DNA of 64,000 nt, from positions 169,086 to 233,085 of the forward strand of contig NMRA01000291.1 of the NCBI GenBank assembly GCA_002633005.1, given 5' to 3'. The stretch's first letter is position 1. Every line of letters begins with the position of its first letter. Below are positions 22,701-33,593 of this stretch, piece after piece. The notes below the pieces were generated by a model that was given only the letters and a program-made list of their open reading frames with translations, did no database searches and was not told the origin of the DNA. This DNA is from Phoronis australis (Eukaryota; Phoronida; Phoronidae). Position numbers and translations under genes: made by a program.

Positions 22701-24922
22701 ATTCCATTTATACAATCCTATCGTACGGCAATTGTTTTGAATCGAACTTGCTTTTTCGGCGTTTTCAAAGTAGACATAACAAGTATAGTCTATCTAAAGT
22801 TCATTTTTTTATGACAAGTGTTATTGCCAAAGAAATGTTTAATGACATGCAATTACGTTATGTTGAAAAACTCAAGATCACATCCACTGTTTGTTGCTGT
22901 TTCCTTGACAGTGAGGTCGTTTTTTGCACTTTGATAAGTTTTATAGGAGTGTAACCAGGGTTTAAAATTGTACGTTTATGTAACATGGAACATCCGAGTA
23001 TATGCCTTCAAAGCATTATCGATAGGACAATTTAAATTCTTCAATAAGCGTCTCTCCGAGAATCCCATGCCTAAAAGGTCGGAATTATTTCGCGATTTAT
23101 AATTGGCGAAACGTTTAATGTCATTTGCTGGACCATTCACACGGCACGACATACACTGATTACCTCAAAACCTTTTCGGATGACATTTGAAGAACGTTCA
23201 CACTAAAAACGTACAGAAGTACGTGTTATTGAAAGTGATGTTTAGAAAAATGTGTTTTGCGTAATATTATCTATTTAGTATTTGTACGATATTTGATACT
23301 AGTATGACCCCTAACACAGTATAAATTAGACAGATGCACGCCGTGATCCCAGTTCAACAGTTTGTGCCATTAAAGACTTTCCATAATGACATTTTGGATG
23401 CACGTTAAAATTGGTTAAGTCATAATCGACGGACACTTGAAGGTCTGGATCAAAGGAGATTAATATTACTACTGAGAGGTAATGAATGCCTGCTTAGTTG
23501 TTTTCAATCTATAGGAGTGGCGCTCAAACACTTTTGCAGATTAATTTCTTTGAATCTCATAGGATTACTATTACGTAACCAACAGCTTGTAATTAGCATA
23601 CCTTGAAAACTTACTATCAAAGAATCAGTTACGAAAACGAGAGATGTCCAAAGATGTTTAAAAATGAACGCGCATGAGGTTAGGACTTTTTACTGACTAG
23701 AAAACGTTTAGTGGATTTGAAATAACGCGTGATGGACTCATAATGGTCGACTTGCCAGTCTGGGACACTACCGTAAACAGAGTCTCTATACTTCTGCAGT
23801 CGGCTGTCGGAACTGTATTTCATTGTGGTGAGAAATAAATTCTGATCTCGGTCAGAAGAAATTGCAACCATAATTAGTTCGGTTAGTGGCCTGTATGGAG
23901 TTAAGGTGAAAATGGTTATGACCCGGGTGAGAATGGAATGATAGAAAATTGATGTGTTTCTTGGTTGTAAACAAGAATGCGGAAAATGCTAAAAATGGTG
24001 GTGGCTACCAAGTGCTTCCTGTTCCACTGCGGAGTGGTCATCTAGCCGGATAACGGCTGGTCATTTTCGACTTCTGATCGTATAGGAAGGAGTGTGTGTG
24101 TGGCGTTTCGTAAGAAGATGTTTAGTGCAAATGAACGCACCGTTGCAGACGGCTTCTAGAAACAGCTGAAACAATTTTCGACTTGTTGATCTATATGTCT
24201 AAGATTTAAACCTCAATTCTTTTTTGTACCTCAGTGGTTTGTGATAAAAATGGGCCTCAGAACAAGCGGCTTCGGACACTTGTGTTGAATTCGTTTACGG
24301 TAGGCCTACACGTAATGATAAGCTAAACAGAGAAACAAACACTTTCACTAAAATAAGCGTCTCTGGGTTATAAAGACGGGATCTAGTCGTGCATCTTTTC
24401 CCAATGACCTTTAAAGATACTTAAACCTACCGTTTCCGCTTCATTTCATAAAAAGGAATTTGAACGTAAGGTTACATCTTCAAAATTTATTCACAAACGA
24501 GACCTTTCAACATGACACAATTTACATCAAAATAGGCTGAATTTAATAGAGGATTTAAAGTTTGAGTTTTGAGTTTCTGGGGTTTACAAAATGGTCGCCA
24601 CGTCACTTTCAGTGAACCGGTCAATAGGAAACGCAAATACAGATGTGCATGACATACGCATGTTCCTATTTTAACTATCTTTCAAATGAAGGGACTCATT
24701 CTGTGATTTCGTATGGTAAAACAAACTAATTCATTAGGCAAACGTTTCTGTACATTTGCTGGTTGCGCTTACTTTATAAGCCAGAAAGTGTACCTAATCA
24801 CCTTATTGTGTGAATGCGCGGCGCGTGTTTGCACGGGTCGTTTTTGAACGTGCAAGTCTTGTAGTCAGAATTACGACCTGTGTTAGCATACTTGCTTGAG
24901 GAATCGTTTAAATTTATTTCAG
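16701..24922. other. Long intergenic region without recognised genes
   Basis: I see no convincing exon. It contains a dispersed repeat at about 17050-17120 (reverse complement of the pair at 47592-47745) and a MITE piece at about 19709-19810 (TTAAAAGGATATTAAACACA) related to the element at 11571. The remaining short open frames have no recognisable motif. Confidence 0.5.
19709..19810. mobile_element. MITE fragment, TTAA/AAGGATAC family
   Basis: TTAAAAGGATATTAAACACA, then CAATCCTCGTTCTGTCACCC and a GCATCATTGGCGTC block, closely follow the left half of the element at 11571-11690. No matching right end was found nearby. Confidence 0.6.
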
Positions 24923-27900
24923 ATGACGAGGGTGCAGCTACTACCGATATTCTTCATAACGATGCTCACGTGCACAGTTTTGACTCTTCCTCCAGAACAA
25001 CGAAGTAGAAGATGCAACAAGGCATTTATGAGACTGATAGCTCACTCTTGTCGTTTAAGCAAACGGTCAGTAAGTCGTCGATTTGATTACGTGCTAGAAA
25101 AATCTTGTAAGTATCGGTTCCTACACACATTTTCTCTATGGTTACTCTTGTTACAGTTTTGCCCATTTCCTAAATTAAGATGACGTTTCTTTCCATGACG
25201 ATTGCTCGGTTTGGTGCAAAGCTTTATAAACATACAGCTTTAGGTATCCAATACTCAGCTCTGCATGCTTTGTGGTTGGTTTAGCGACTAAGCTTTGGAT
25301 TGATCTGAGTAAAATCTGACATAAAACTAATATCATTAAAATTTACACACTTATTTGCGTGAAGTAACCTGGTTACCGGCCCAAAGACATTACCGTTAGC
25401 CTGTTACTATACACTTAAATTTGCGGAGCGATCACATGCGTCAACTTTGAGTGATGTAATAGAGCGCTTTATGTGAAAGTTTCTTTTCGGTTTACACCAT
25501 GTAGTAATAAATTGTTCTCAGCGTTTCAAAACTCGTGCTTGTTTCTTCGTCAGGAATGATGACTATCCGAAAACAATTGCTAGTTATCAGTCTTGACGAA
25601 GTAACAAGCACGAGTTTTGAAACGCTGAGAACAATTGATTTACATGGTGTAAACCGAAAAGAAACTTTCATCTACTTAGTCACCATGAAACCACTTAGGG
25701 ATTAAAGCGCGTCATGTTGGTTAATTCATGATTTCGCCGATTCTTGTTCACAAGTTTGCGCACAGTTCAAACGAGAAGTGGTTGCAGTTCGTTTGTAGTG
25801 TTGAGTATTTTATAATTTAGCAGCGAACCAAAATTCTGAAAAAAATTTGGATTCAGCGAAGTGGTCACCATTTCGACTCAAAGGATGTCACTTTAACAAA
25901 CCAAAAATCGAGAATTGACAAGTTGTCTCGAATCCAACTTTTACTAGCATTTAGAGTCTGGTGAGCATTTTCGAACATGAAGCCATTTTGTCAGATTTTT
26001 AATCATACTTGGCTACAACATAATTTGTACGCGTATTTCAACGCTTCAAATTTGCCCCTACTTTTCTCATTTTCTTTAATTTTCTGAGACAAAAACTAAT
26101 TCAGTTGCTGCTCAATGATTTCAATCCCACGCTGTTCTTTTTTGTATTTATTTCGTGAGATACACTGTAAGCCAAAACAAAGCGTTCTTCTCTAGTGACA
26201 TTGTGAGCAGTTTGCACGATCACTCGCTTATCATCTGGATTATGACTCAAGTTTCTCTAGTTAAAGTTGGTGAACCCTTGTTTTTTTACCATTTCAGATC
26301 GGTTTTGAATTGTTTGGAATATTAACTAGGGAAGTTATTTCGATTTCGAGTTTTTACAGAATTTTGAATACTTTCCACATACACAGCTATTTTTAATCGT
26401 GATAAAATTAAATTTAAATTCCTAAAAACGCTAAGAGTAGGTGCTGTAGTAGTCATTTCAAATATGTACAGGTCTATTTGCCCCAACTTATTTACATTGA
26501 CACAACGTTTCAGTCGGTCATTTACCGACCATTTTCTGGTGTTATAGCGTTTTTAGAAAAACGAATCACGTGCATCTGCTACGCTCATGGTAAACACTCG
26601 TATGGTATTTTTCAAGGTGCACGACAGGATTTGAACCTGGGACCTTCCGGTTATTAGTCCAGCACTCCAACAACTAGGCCACTGAGTGGTCAATTAACTT
26701 AATCCAGGGTTGTTTATTAAAACTAGTCTTCTTTATTGCCTATGGAGAGAAAGTTGTGTGTCTCTTCTGCTTGCTGTAGGTTCTTGTGCGCAGCTTCATT
26801 GATTTTACTTTTAGTCCTTTAACCGTCGAGTATCCTGACGTTATTTTACGGGATGTTGTGTTGTTTTGTCCACATGTGCTCTGCTACTCCTGATGAGCTG
26901 TTGCCTTCTCTGCAGCATTTCGGGTGATCAACAACCCTGATTACCACTGGTTTTAGTGTTTCCGTCACCGATCTAGGATTTACCACATTTCATTCACAGG
27001 GGATTTGATAGATGACGTTCTTCCTTTTCCCATGTCTGTCTGTGGTTTAATTAAAAGTCATCATCGGCAACCAATTTAGTTTATTTAAGAAGGAGTGTTG
27101 CTTTAATGTCAACTGCGTGTCAGCTTTTATTTCATACCAATTCGTTCCAACCCTGAAGATTTGTAGTATACAGCTGTGTTTCAATGCTATCTATTGTCGT
27201 TCAGTTATACAAAGCCAGCTGACTGGTTGAAGGCGAAGGCAACCTTTTTTCTTGTCACTTTTAGCAAAAATAAGGTTCGTTGATTATCCCAGACACATTT
27301 TTCACTTAATTACAGCTTTTTGTAATTTGATTAATTTCTCGTCCTCTACTCCGGAAGGGACGTTTTGGGAGGCAAGAGTTTCGAGCCAATTTCTTTTCAT
27401 TATAGTCTGACTGTGAGAGCTGTCGAGTCAGTCACTGTTCTACCTCGGTTGTGATAAGTTCGGTCGTCGTTTCCTTTTGTTTACAAGACAGTCAACATGC
27501 CACGCTGTTGCTGCGTGCCGGGATGTATTCATTATCGTCTCACACGCGCTTTGGGTACCTTGCGTCGCTTTCCGAAGGATGACACACTTCGCCGTACTTG
27601 GCTAGCTCGTTCATGTGAAGAACGCAGCGCTACCCGTCCACGCAACGTACAAACCAGTGAAGGGTTACCGAGTGTGTGGCAAGCATTTTCTGCCGTCAGA
27701 TTATTACAGAGATATGTACGCTGAATTGATGAAGGTCCCTGCGAAACAACGCCTGAAGAAGGGTACCATACCGTCGCTGTTGATTCCCGGCAGTGCACCG
27801 TCGCCAACTCCGAGAAGTGTGTTTTTGAAGCGAGAAGCTTCGCGAGATGTAGCCACTATATACAGTGACTGGAGGCGCTTCATCTACTGTCACCCGTGCC

Positions 27901-29987
27901 TCCGAACGTACCCCATTGCGTGCAATTCCGGGAACTAGCAGTGATTCGCCCTGTGCTGTTGTCTCTAGCCCAGAGCCTGTAAGCAGCCCTGCAGCGATGT
28001 TGAGTTGTGGGAGTCGGAGTACAGGCCCAGTTCGACACCCAGTGAAGAGGACAGTTCGTCATCCAATGAACAGATCGGTGAGCCTAAGTTTGATAAGTTT
28101 ATTGTGGACTTGTATTGGAGCTATTTGGAAGGTGCCAGGTGTGTGGCGAGGGAGTAACACGGCGGGATGTAAGCAGTTTGGGTGCTCAGATCACCCTCCA
28201 GTGGGAGTGTGTCGCGGGACACTCGGGCAAGTGGGACAGTTCTTCCTCTGTACGTGAGACGACAATGAGTACACCCCAGTACGCATCAACATACGCATGT
28301 TGACTGACTCGTAAGCAAAAGCAAACGACGACCGAACTTATCACTACCGAGGTAGAACAATGACTGGCTCGACTGCTCTCACAGTCAGACTATCTGAAAA
28401 GGAATTGGCGCGAAATTCTTGCCTCCAAAACGTCACTTCCGGAGTAGACGACGAGTAATTAATTAAATTACGAAAAGCAGTACATAAGTGAAAAATATGG
28501 CTGGCATAATCAACGAACCTTATTTTTGCTAAAAATGATATGGAAAAAAGGTTGCCTTCGCCTTTAAGTCAGTACAGCTATGTCAAGCCGAAAACAGTAC
28601 GGTTAAGAAAATATGATTTGTTGAAAATCGCTCAGCAGCTAAAAGAAATAACGTTGACCAAAAACTCCTCATCAATTTTCTTAAGTATAGGCAAGAATTA
28701 TTAGTCTTCATACACTCCACACGTCACATGTAGCTAAGTCTGAAAAGCCTGAAAGTAGCTCTGCCCCGACCGGGGTTCGAACCGCGCAGACGCCCTAGCC
28801 CAGTGAGCTACCGGGACCACCGGTCGATTATAGAAATCCAAACAGATAGCTCACTGGCAAGAGCGTGTACATGATAATCAGAAAGTCCTGGGTTCGAACC
28901 CCGGTCGGGGCAGAGATCTTTTCAGATTAACTATAGGTCACGTGATGTTACCAACATATGACGTGTATGAAGACAAATGATTCTTACATGAACGATAACA
29001 ACGCCTTGATTTATAACAATACCATTGTATAAATTTTAATTAGGTTCACGACAAGTCTGCGTATTTAGAAAAATATGTACAAAACTATAGATTTTAACTC
29101 TGTAAAAGCATATAAATTTCCTAAAAGTCGAGACATTAGTAATTTGATTTTAGACTCCCTGGTGCGTGAGACGCCACGTGTTCTATATGCACAAAGTCCC
29201 TGGAAAATTCAAAAACGTCGAGGAAGTGCAAAAACAAATTAAAAGACAGGTTCAACAATAATTTAAACATCTTTTAAAATTACTACCTCATCACCTCTTC
29301 ATGAATTTAAACCAGAATTCTTGTTGCTAGGTCAATAAACAGATATTGTTATTTTAAGGTTGAGTATATTTTTAGGACAGCCTGTATTGGGGACCATAGG
29401 TAAGCAAGTCGTTTCTGTGTTATCCCCGGTCTATTATGTGTGGAAATAACTTAACTACTTTTATATGCATTTACTGTGTGCTTTTTATTTTCTTTTGTCG
29501 AATCTATCCACCCATCTCTCCTTCTATCTATCCATCTATCCATCCAACCACCCACCCAAATCCACCCACACCATCCATCCATCCATCCATCCATCCATCC
29601 AGGCATCCATCCTTCCATCCAGGCATCCATCCAGGCATCCATCCAGGCATCCATCCAGGCATACATCCATCCATCCATCCATCCATCCATCCATCCAGGC
29701 ATCCATCCATCCATCCATCCATCCATCCATCCATCCATCCATCCATCCATCCATTTGCTGTAGTTTTCACACACAATACCCTGCTTTTTGCAGCTCGCCA
29801 TGTATTATCAGATCACATAACGACAGGCAGCACATTGTTGACTGACAAACCACCGACTCCTAATCGTCTAAAGCACCAAATGCGCAAGAAAAGATCAGTG
29901 TCGCTGAAGGTTATGGCACATATATGCTGTCGCTTTGGATGCAACGTTTGGGACATCAGAGGCGCTTGCTGGGGATTGCGCTTTTGA
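24923..29987 (+). CDS. Insulin/relaxin-superfamily peptide precursor 1 (two exons)
   Basis: Exon 1 is 24923-25106; its ATG directly follows a TTTATTTCAG acceptor, implying an upstream non-coding exon. The donor is GTAAGT in phase 1. Exon 2 is 29794-29987 after CTTTTTGCAG; the join gives 125 residues. Residues 1 to about 22 are a hydrophobic signal peptide. The B chain has Cys31-x11-Cys43, the invariant insulin-family spacing, with an Arg at the position of the second Arg of the relaxin RxxxR motif. KR (47-48) ends the B chain. The C peptide carries the phase-1 intron typical of the family. KKR (93-95) precedes the A chain: CCRFGC then C after eight residues (CC-x3-C-x8-C exactly), ending WGLRF. 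Gly before the third Cys is relaxin-like rather than insulin-like. A second donor (GTAAGT at about 25070) exists inside exon 1. It is presumably a secreted hormone; the receptor is unknown. Confidence 0.88.
25473..25669. repeat. Perfect-looking hairpin, ~78-bp arms, in intron of peptide gene 1
   Basis: The left arm (25473-25552) includes TTTCTTTTCGGTTTACACCA and CAGCGTTTCAAAACTCGTGC. The right arm (25593-25669) is its reverse complement, with GCACGAGTTTTGAAACGCTG. The loop is about 40 bp. It starts about 370 bp after exon 1 on the transcribed strand. Confidence 0.9.
26619..26697 (-). repeat. tRNA-derived sequence (Ile-AAT-like), SINE head or pseudogene
   Basis: On the minus strand it has a D-arm-like CTCAGTGGCCTAG, an anticodon region GGACTAATAACCGG, and a T arm CCAGGTTCAAATCCTG followed by GTGCACC. 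The loop suggests anticodon AAT but is one base too long, and the 5' bases cannot form an acceptor stem with the 3' end. It is therefore better read as a tRNA-derived SINE piece than a working tRNA. Confidence 0.5.
27231..28563 (+). mobile_element. TTAA-type THAP transposon remnant 2 (Kolobok-like)
   Basis: The ends begin AGGCGAAGGCAACC on both sides, flanked by TTGA (27227-27230) and TTAA (28564-28567), a slightly mutated 4-bp duplication. The terminal inverted repeats are about 270 bp long (27231-27502 and 28293-28563). The left one reaches into the start codon region of the internal THAP frame. Only about 800 bp lie between the ends, too little for a full transposase. It is a close relative of the element at 15274-16700 but better preserved. 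It is nested in the intron of peptide gene 1. Confidence 0.85.
27497..28303 (+). pseudogene. THAP-domain transposase N-terminal remnant, frameshifted
   Basis: ATG at 27497 opens [10 protein letters not shown], the first Cys pair of a THAP (C2CH) finger, then [14 protein letters not shown] with the invariant Trp. After a frameshift near 27610-27660 the domain continues as [12 protein letters not shown] (third Cys and His) and [14 protein letters not shown] Ser-rich linker follows in a third frame. The tail has [10 protein letters not shown] and a [12 protein letters not shown] block, a second Cys/His cluster. No catalytic domain is present. This would be the DNA-binding end of a Kolobok-type transposase. 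Confidence 0.8.
28762..28912. repeat. Head-to-head pair of tRNA-like sequences
   Basis: Minus copy at about 28762-28825 and plus copy at about 28840-28912. Both contain a TAGCTCACTGG D arm and end in GGTTCGAACCCCGGTCGGGG, a good T arm. The plus copy has an Ile-GAT-like ATGATAA loop with a poorly paired stem. The minus copy lacks most of its anticodon arm. Neither has a matching 5' acceptor strand, so both look like tRNA-derived pseudogenes or a SINE inverted dimer. Confidence 0.55.
29519..29754. repeat. (CCAT)n tetranucleotide array
   Basis: Roughly 50 units of ATCC/CCAT with interspersed AGGC variants. It ends about 40 bp before the acceptor of the A-chain exon of peptide gene 1. It generates the false IHPS and WMDG repeat frames. 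Confidence 0.97.
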
Positions 29988-32700
29988 GAAAGAGGATAGA
30001 GTCTCTAAGATTGATTGGTGTTCCGTTAGGGTTTGAATGATCACCTGGTGGCAGTTCCTCTTTTGTGTTCGAAATATCATTCATACGAAGTCGAAGGAGT
30101 GAACACTAAAGTCGTCGATGATGTGTAAATGTGAACGATGGAGAAGAATTTGAAGATTATTTATTACGCAACGGTCATCCCACGCGTTATAAAATGTTTG
30201 AATACGATGGCATTTTATTTATAGTTGATAAATTTTTAATGAGATCTATGCTTCTCAAACTGTTTGACGTGTAGCACAAACTACAAAAGAAAAGTGAAGT
30301 GTTTTCACAGACAGCGTTAGAACTTAAACTGAACGAAGCGTATGGTAAATACGCCAAGCTGGCAAAGGGTACATTCCAAAAACCGAGTATATCGATAGAA
30401 GTGTTCTGCATGCAAACTCTGTTGACGATGATCACAGCTGAGATGTTGATTTAGGTTGTGTCTAAGGTAGATTACTTTATATAAGAAATATCTTTAATGG
30501 AAGTGAAGGGTTTATATTTTGGGCCACAAATGCATAATTTCTTTTGGAACCATTTAAAGTTGTACTTCGCACAACACCCGTAAAATTTATTGAATATCTC
30601 TTCAGCAGATTGCTTTCTCGTACAAACTTACATTAATGTTAGTAGAAAAAAAGTTACCTGGGCTTTCTAGAATTTGATCAGCATCATGTTCCACATACCT
30701 CATCCAAATCAGTGTAATTAAAAAAGTACCTCCGACGTCGTGTGCGCTGCTTGACACAGGACACTTTGGGAGAGTGGTGCATTGTGGAAAGTACAGGAAA
30801 CTGTGCACATTGACACGAAGCAGGGGTAGTCGACAAGACTTATTTTGCACCAAAACATGAAATATGGTGTCCACAGACAATTTAAAATTGCAAATTGTAT
30901 CTGTGAAAGCATTATGTTTCTGTTCATCGTGAATTGAAACCCATTATCGCTTAGGTAATTATACAAAAAGGTCTCCAGGAGTGTCACTTAATCATTTTCA
31001 AGGAAACTTGTTTTCTTCTGCGTTCTTGCCCATGCAATTTAAATGTTCAGTCCGGTCCCTTGGGTAAAGTCTGCCGTCCGTTAGAGTGACGTAGTCGGAC
31101 CCCACAGTTTTTCCTGGAGGTCTACCGGACTGAAGTAAACCAAACGACAGGCTTGTTTTCCTCGTACGCATTCACATATGTGTAGGGCTTGCAATGTTTA
31201 CTTTGGCACAGACTTATGAGATTTGTAACAGCTTTTGAAAATAAAATAATTTCAACGATTGTACAGTTAGTTCATTCTGTCGACCACAGATTGGAGTTAA
31301 AACACTCGTGACTATTCTTTTTACAGAATGAAGTGCTACATTATAAGGGAATGTGTGATACCGGTGACCCATAACAAAATGAAACCAAACAATGAAAACA
31401 GCTGAACGTACACCGTCAGGTGGCATGAGTGACGATTATTCCACTAATCACAAACCGTGAAAGGGTCAATGAAATGGAACTGATTATAACATGCCAAAAA
31501 ATAATTACATATGAACCCACTTGGAATGCGTGGCATTTTCCGAGATTGACAAAAATTGATTGTTTGATTAACTACGGGACTGACGGCTTAATAGGGAGCA
31601 CGCCCCTGGGAATCGTCTAAAATTCAATACAGTAAGTTACAGATTTAAAAGAAGTTCTGCGCCTTAACAACGTGCAGTAAACTCAAAACGCGCGCTGTGT
31701 GTTCCTTAAATTATTGCATTGGCGATTTTGCTAAACTCACATCCGTATTTAAAGATTTTGAACCCTCGTAAAACGTTATCTTCTTAAATAAAGCTCGTTG
31801 GACCGGTAAATTCGGTGCAGTGGCACATTTTTATGCGATTGAAATTATTTAATTAATAAATTTCACAAACAAAAACGTTAAATAAGTATCTTTTACATTT
31901 GAGAATACTTTATATAATTTGTGTATAAATACGTTTTTTGGAATTTTGTTGGTACAGCAACCATGAATCCCAAACTGTTCGGAGTAAGAAATGCAAGCAG
32001 ACGGTAAAATCAGACAGCGCTACAGTTTGAGTTGGCAATTGAGCGCTCTGAAGCATTGCCAAAAGTACAATACATGAAGTGTAACCTTGTAGAGGTGCTG
32101 TGGTTACCGAGTGGCATCAGCTTGATGTTAGAAGTAACGGAAGCGATCTCGCTGTCCTCTAGTTGGATTTACCAGTCTTCGTTAGGTGGTATGCTACTTC
32201 AGGTCATGTGACGAATCACGAGTCAAAGGAGATCGGAGTAGCCCATTCCCTAGGCCATGTAATAAAACGGTGATTTCAACGTAAGTCACCGGACTACATC
32301 AGAACAAGCAACAAATAGGCATACACACAGATGATCCCAGAAACAGCTCTTAGTTCATATAATGAGATAGCCAAGCCTCAAAACTTTCCTATTCCAAGCA
32401 GCCACAAAAATGACTTCGGTGTGTGTTTGTGTGTGTGTGCGTCTTTGTGTGTGCGCGTGCTTGTATGTGTCCTGTTGTCGTGCATTCCGTCATACCTATT
32501 TATCATTGTGTGTTATTACCGGCAAAAACAAATAAAAAAGTGTGTGGAAGATGCGATATCAACGAGACATATAGATTATTACATGGCGAAGTCGTTAACA
32601 CCCGTTATCCAGAGCCCGAGTGGATTTTGGAGAATTATCGCCCGAGGATAAGGTATTTTGTTAAACACGTGAAATATTGTAAAAATGGCCAATTTTTATA
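29988..32700. other. 3' flank of peptide gene 1 and intergenic DNA
   Basis: No clear AATAAA close to the stop. Two coding-looking but unassigned stretches on the plus strand lie at about 30135-30235 (acidic then GHPTRYKMFEYDG) and 32540-32700 (ETYRLLHGEVV). Both lack firm splice sites or homology that I can name, so I do not call them. A short (TG)n tract lies at 32417-32470. Confidence 0.4.
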
Positions 32701-32726
32701 AATAAGGTTTGAGATAACCTTAATAC

Positions 32727-32870
32727 CAGCAAAAACAAATTTTGCTGCTGCAAAGCTGTCGTCATCTCCTGAGAAATGTCGCAAAAATTCAGGAAACCGC
32801 GCTTGCGCGTGTCACGAGCGTACTATTTTCAAAACGATGACAGACTTTTCTTTGTTACAAGCAAACGGGT
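32727..32870. repeat. Dispersed repeat, second copy at 61796-61940
   Basis: Shared blocks include TTGCTGCTGCAAAGCTGTCG versus TTGCTGCTAAGCTGTCATCA, and GTGTCACGAGCGTA followed by TTTTTCTTTGTTACAA. Order and spacing are conserved. The second copy is near the right-hand part of the hydroxylase gene. Confidence 0.7.
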
Positions 32871-33520
32871 TTGGTGTTTTTTTTAGATATTTATTATCAT
32901 TTATAAACAAGTACAAAAACAAACAAACAAACAAAGAAGTATATCCATTATCTCGTATAAACATAGATTATAGACAACAGATTCGCAACTCCGGCATTTT
33001 CTTACGTGCTAGCCAAGAGGCGCCGCCACACTCCTGACATTTCAGGTACAGTTTCCGGTTAGTGTATTTTGACGAAAAATATTTGCATCTACTTTACTGT
33101 CCAAAACAGCGAAAAAAAATTAATTTCGGCATTGAAACGCTTTTCAAAGTCTTTCAATGGTAGAAGTGTTGGTATTGTGAGTACTTTTGGCAATGCTACT
33201 GGTAATTAATTACAAAATTGAAACGTCGGTGTCGACTGATTATGTCGTCTGCTTGCCCAATAGCAGCATAGTTATCGGACAGTTTTTGATTGATTTATGG
33301 TTCACATAGGCCTACTGAGAAAACTACGAACGTATGTTTGTGCACAAGTTCCAAGGAGTACCTGTGAGAGCAAAAGATACTTATATAACGTTTTTGGTTT
33401 AGAAAAATATTAATTTTGTTCGAATTAAAAATGCGCCTCTGCAACGATCGACTAGTTTAACCTTTGCATGTTTATAAATCAACATTCTCAAGTGAGCAGT
33501 TCTTCTGGGAAGTGTTGAGT

Positions 33521-33593
33521 GGCCCTTAAAAGGGCCGTTGGTTGCACTGTGCATCAGCCTTAGGTATAGCGTGAAATGGTTCTTAAAAGAACT
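33521..33593 (-). promoter_or_regulatory. Two tandem histone-type 3' stem-loops
   Basis: On the minus strand, ten bases after the stop at 33604, AGTTCTTTTAAGAACC (33578-33593) and then GGCCCTTTTAAGGGCC (33521-33536) each form a 6-bp stem with a TTTA loop. They are flanked by CAAC upstream and A(C/T)TTCA or ACTCA downstream. This is the layout of the replication-dependent histone mRNA 3' end. An AGAAGAAC purine stretch follows the second one, where a histone downstream element would be. The same two structures are at 48506-48521 and 48465-48480 in copy B. No histone coding sequence is present. Confidence 0.55.

Noticed and set aside
25107-25183. Mini-intron of about 50 bp ending at TTACAG, giving a short tail to peptide 1
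   Set aside because: It yields no A chain. The parallel reading in peptide 2 (acceptor at 43976) gives an unrelated tail. Both real-looking A chains lie further downstream in phase.
26619-26697. Functional tRNA-Ile gene
   Set aside because: The acceptor stem cannot pair and the anticodon loop has an extra base.
26755-26820. Possible insulin A chain ([13 protein letters not shown] then a hydrophobic tail)
   Set aside because: The last Cys is missing and there is no convincing splice acceptor. The exon at 29794-29987 fits in spacing, cleavage site and phase.
29436-29801. Long open frames with IHPS or WMDG repeats
   Set aside because: They are translations of the (CCAT)n array. Only the segment after 29793 is real coding sequence.
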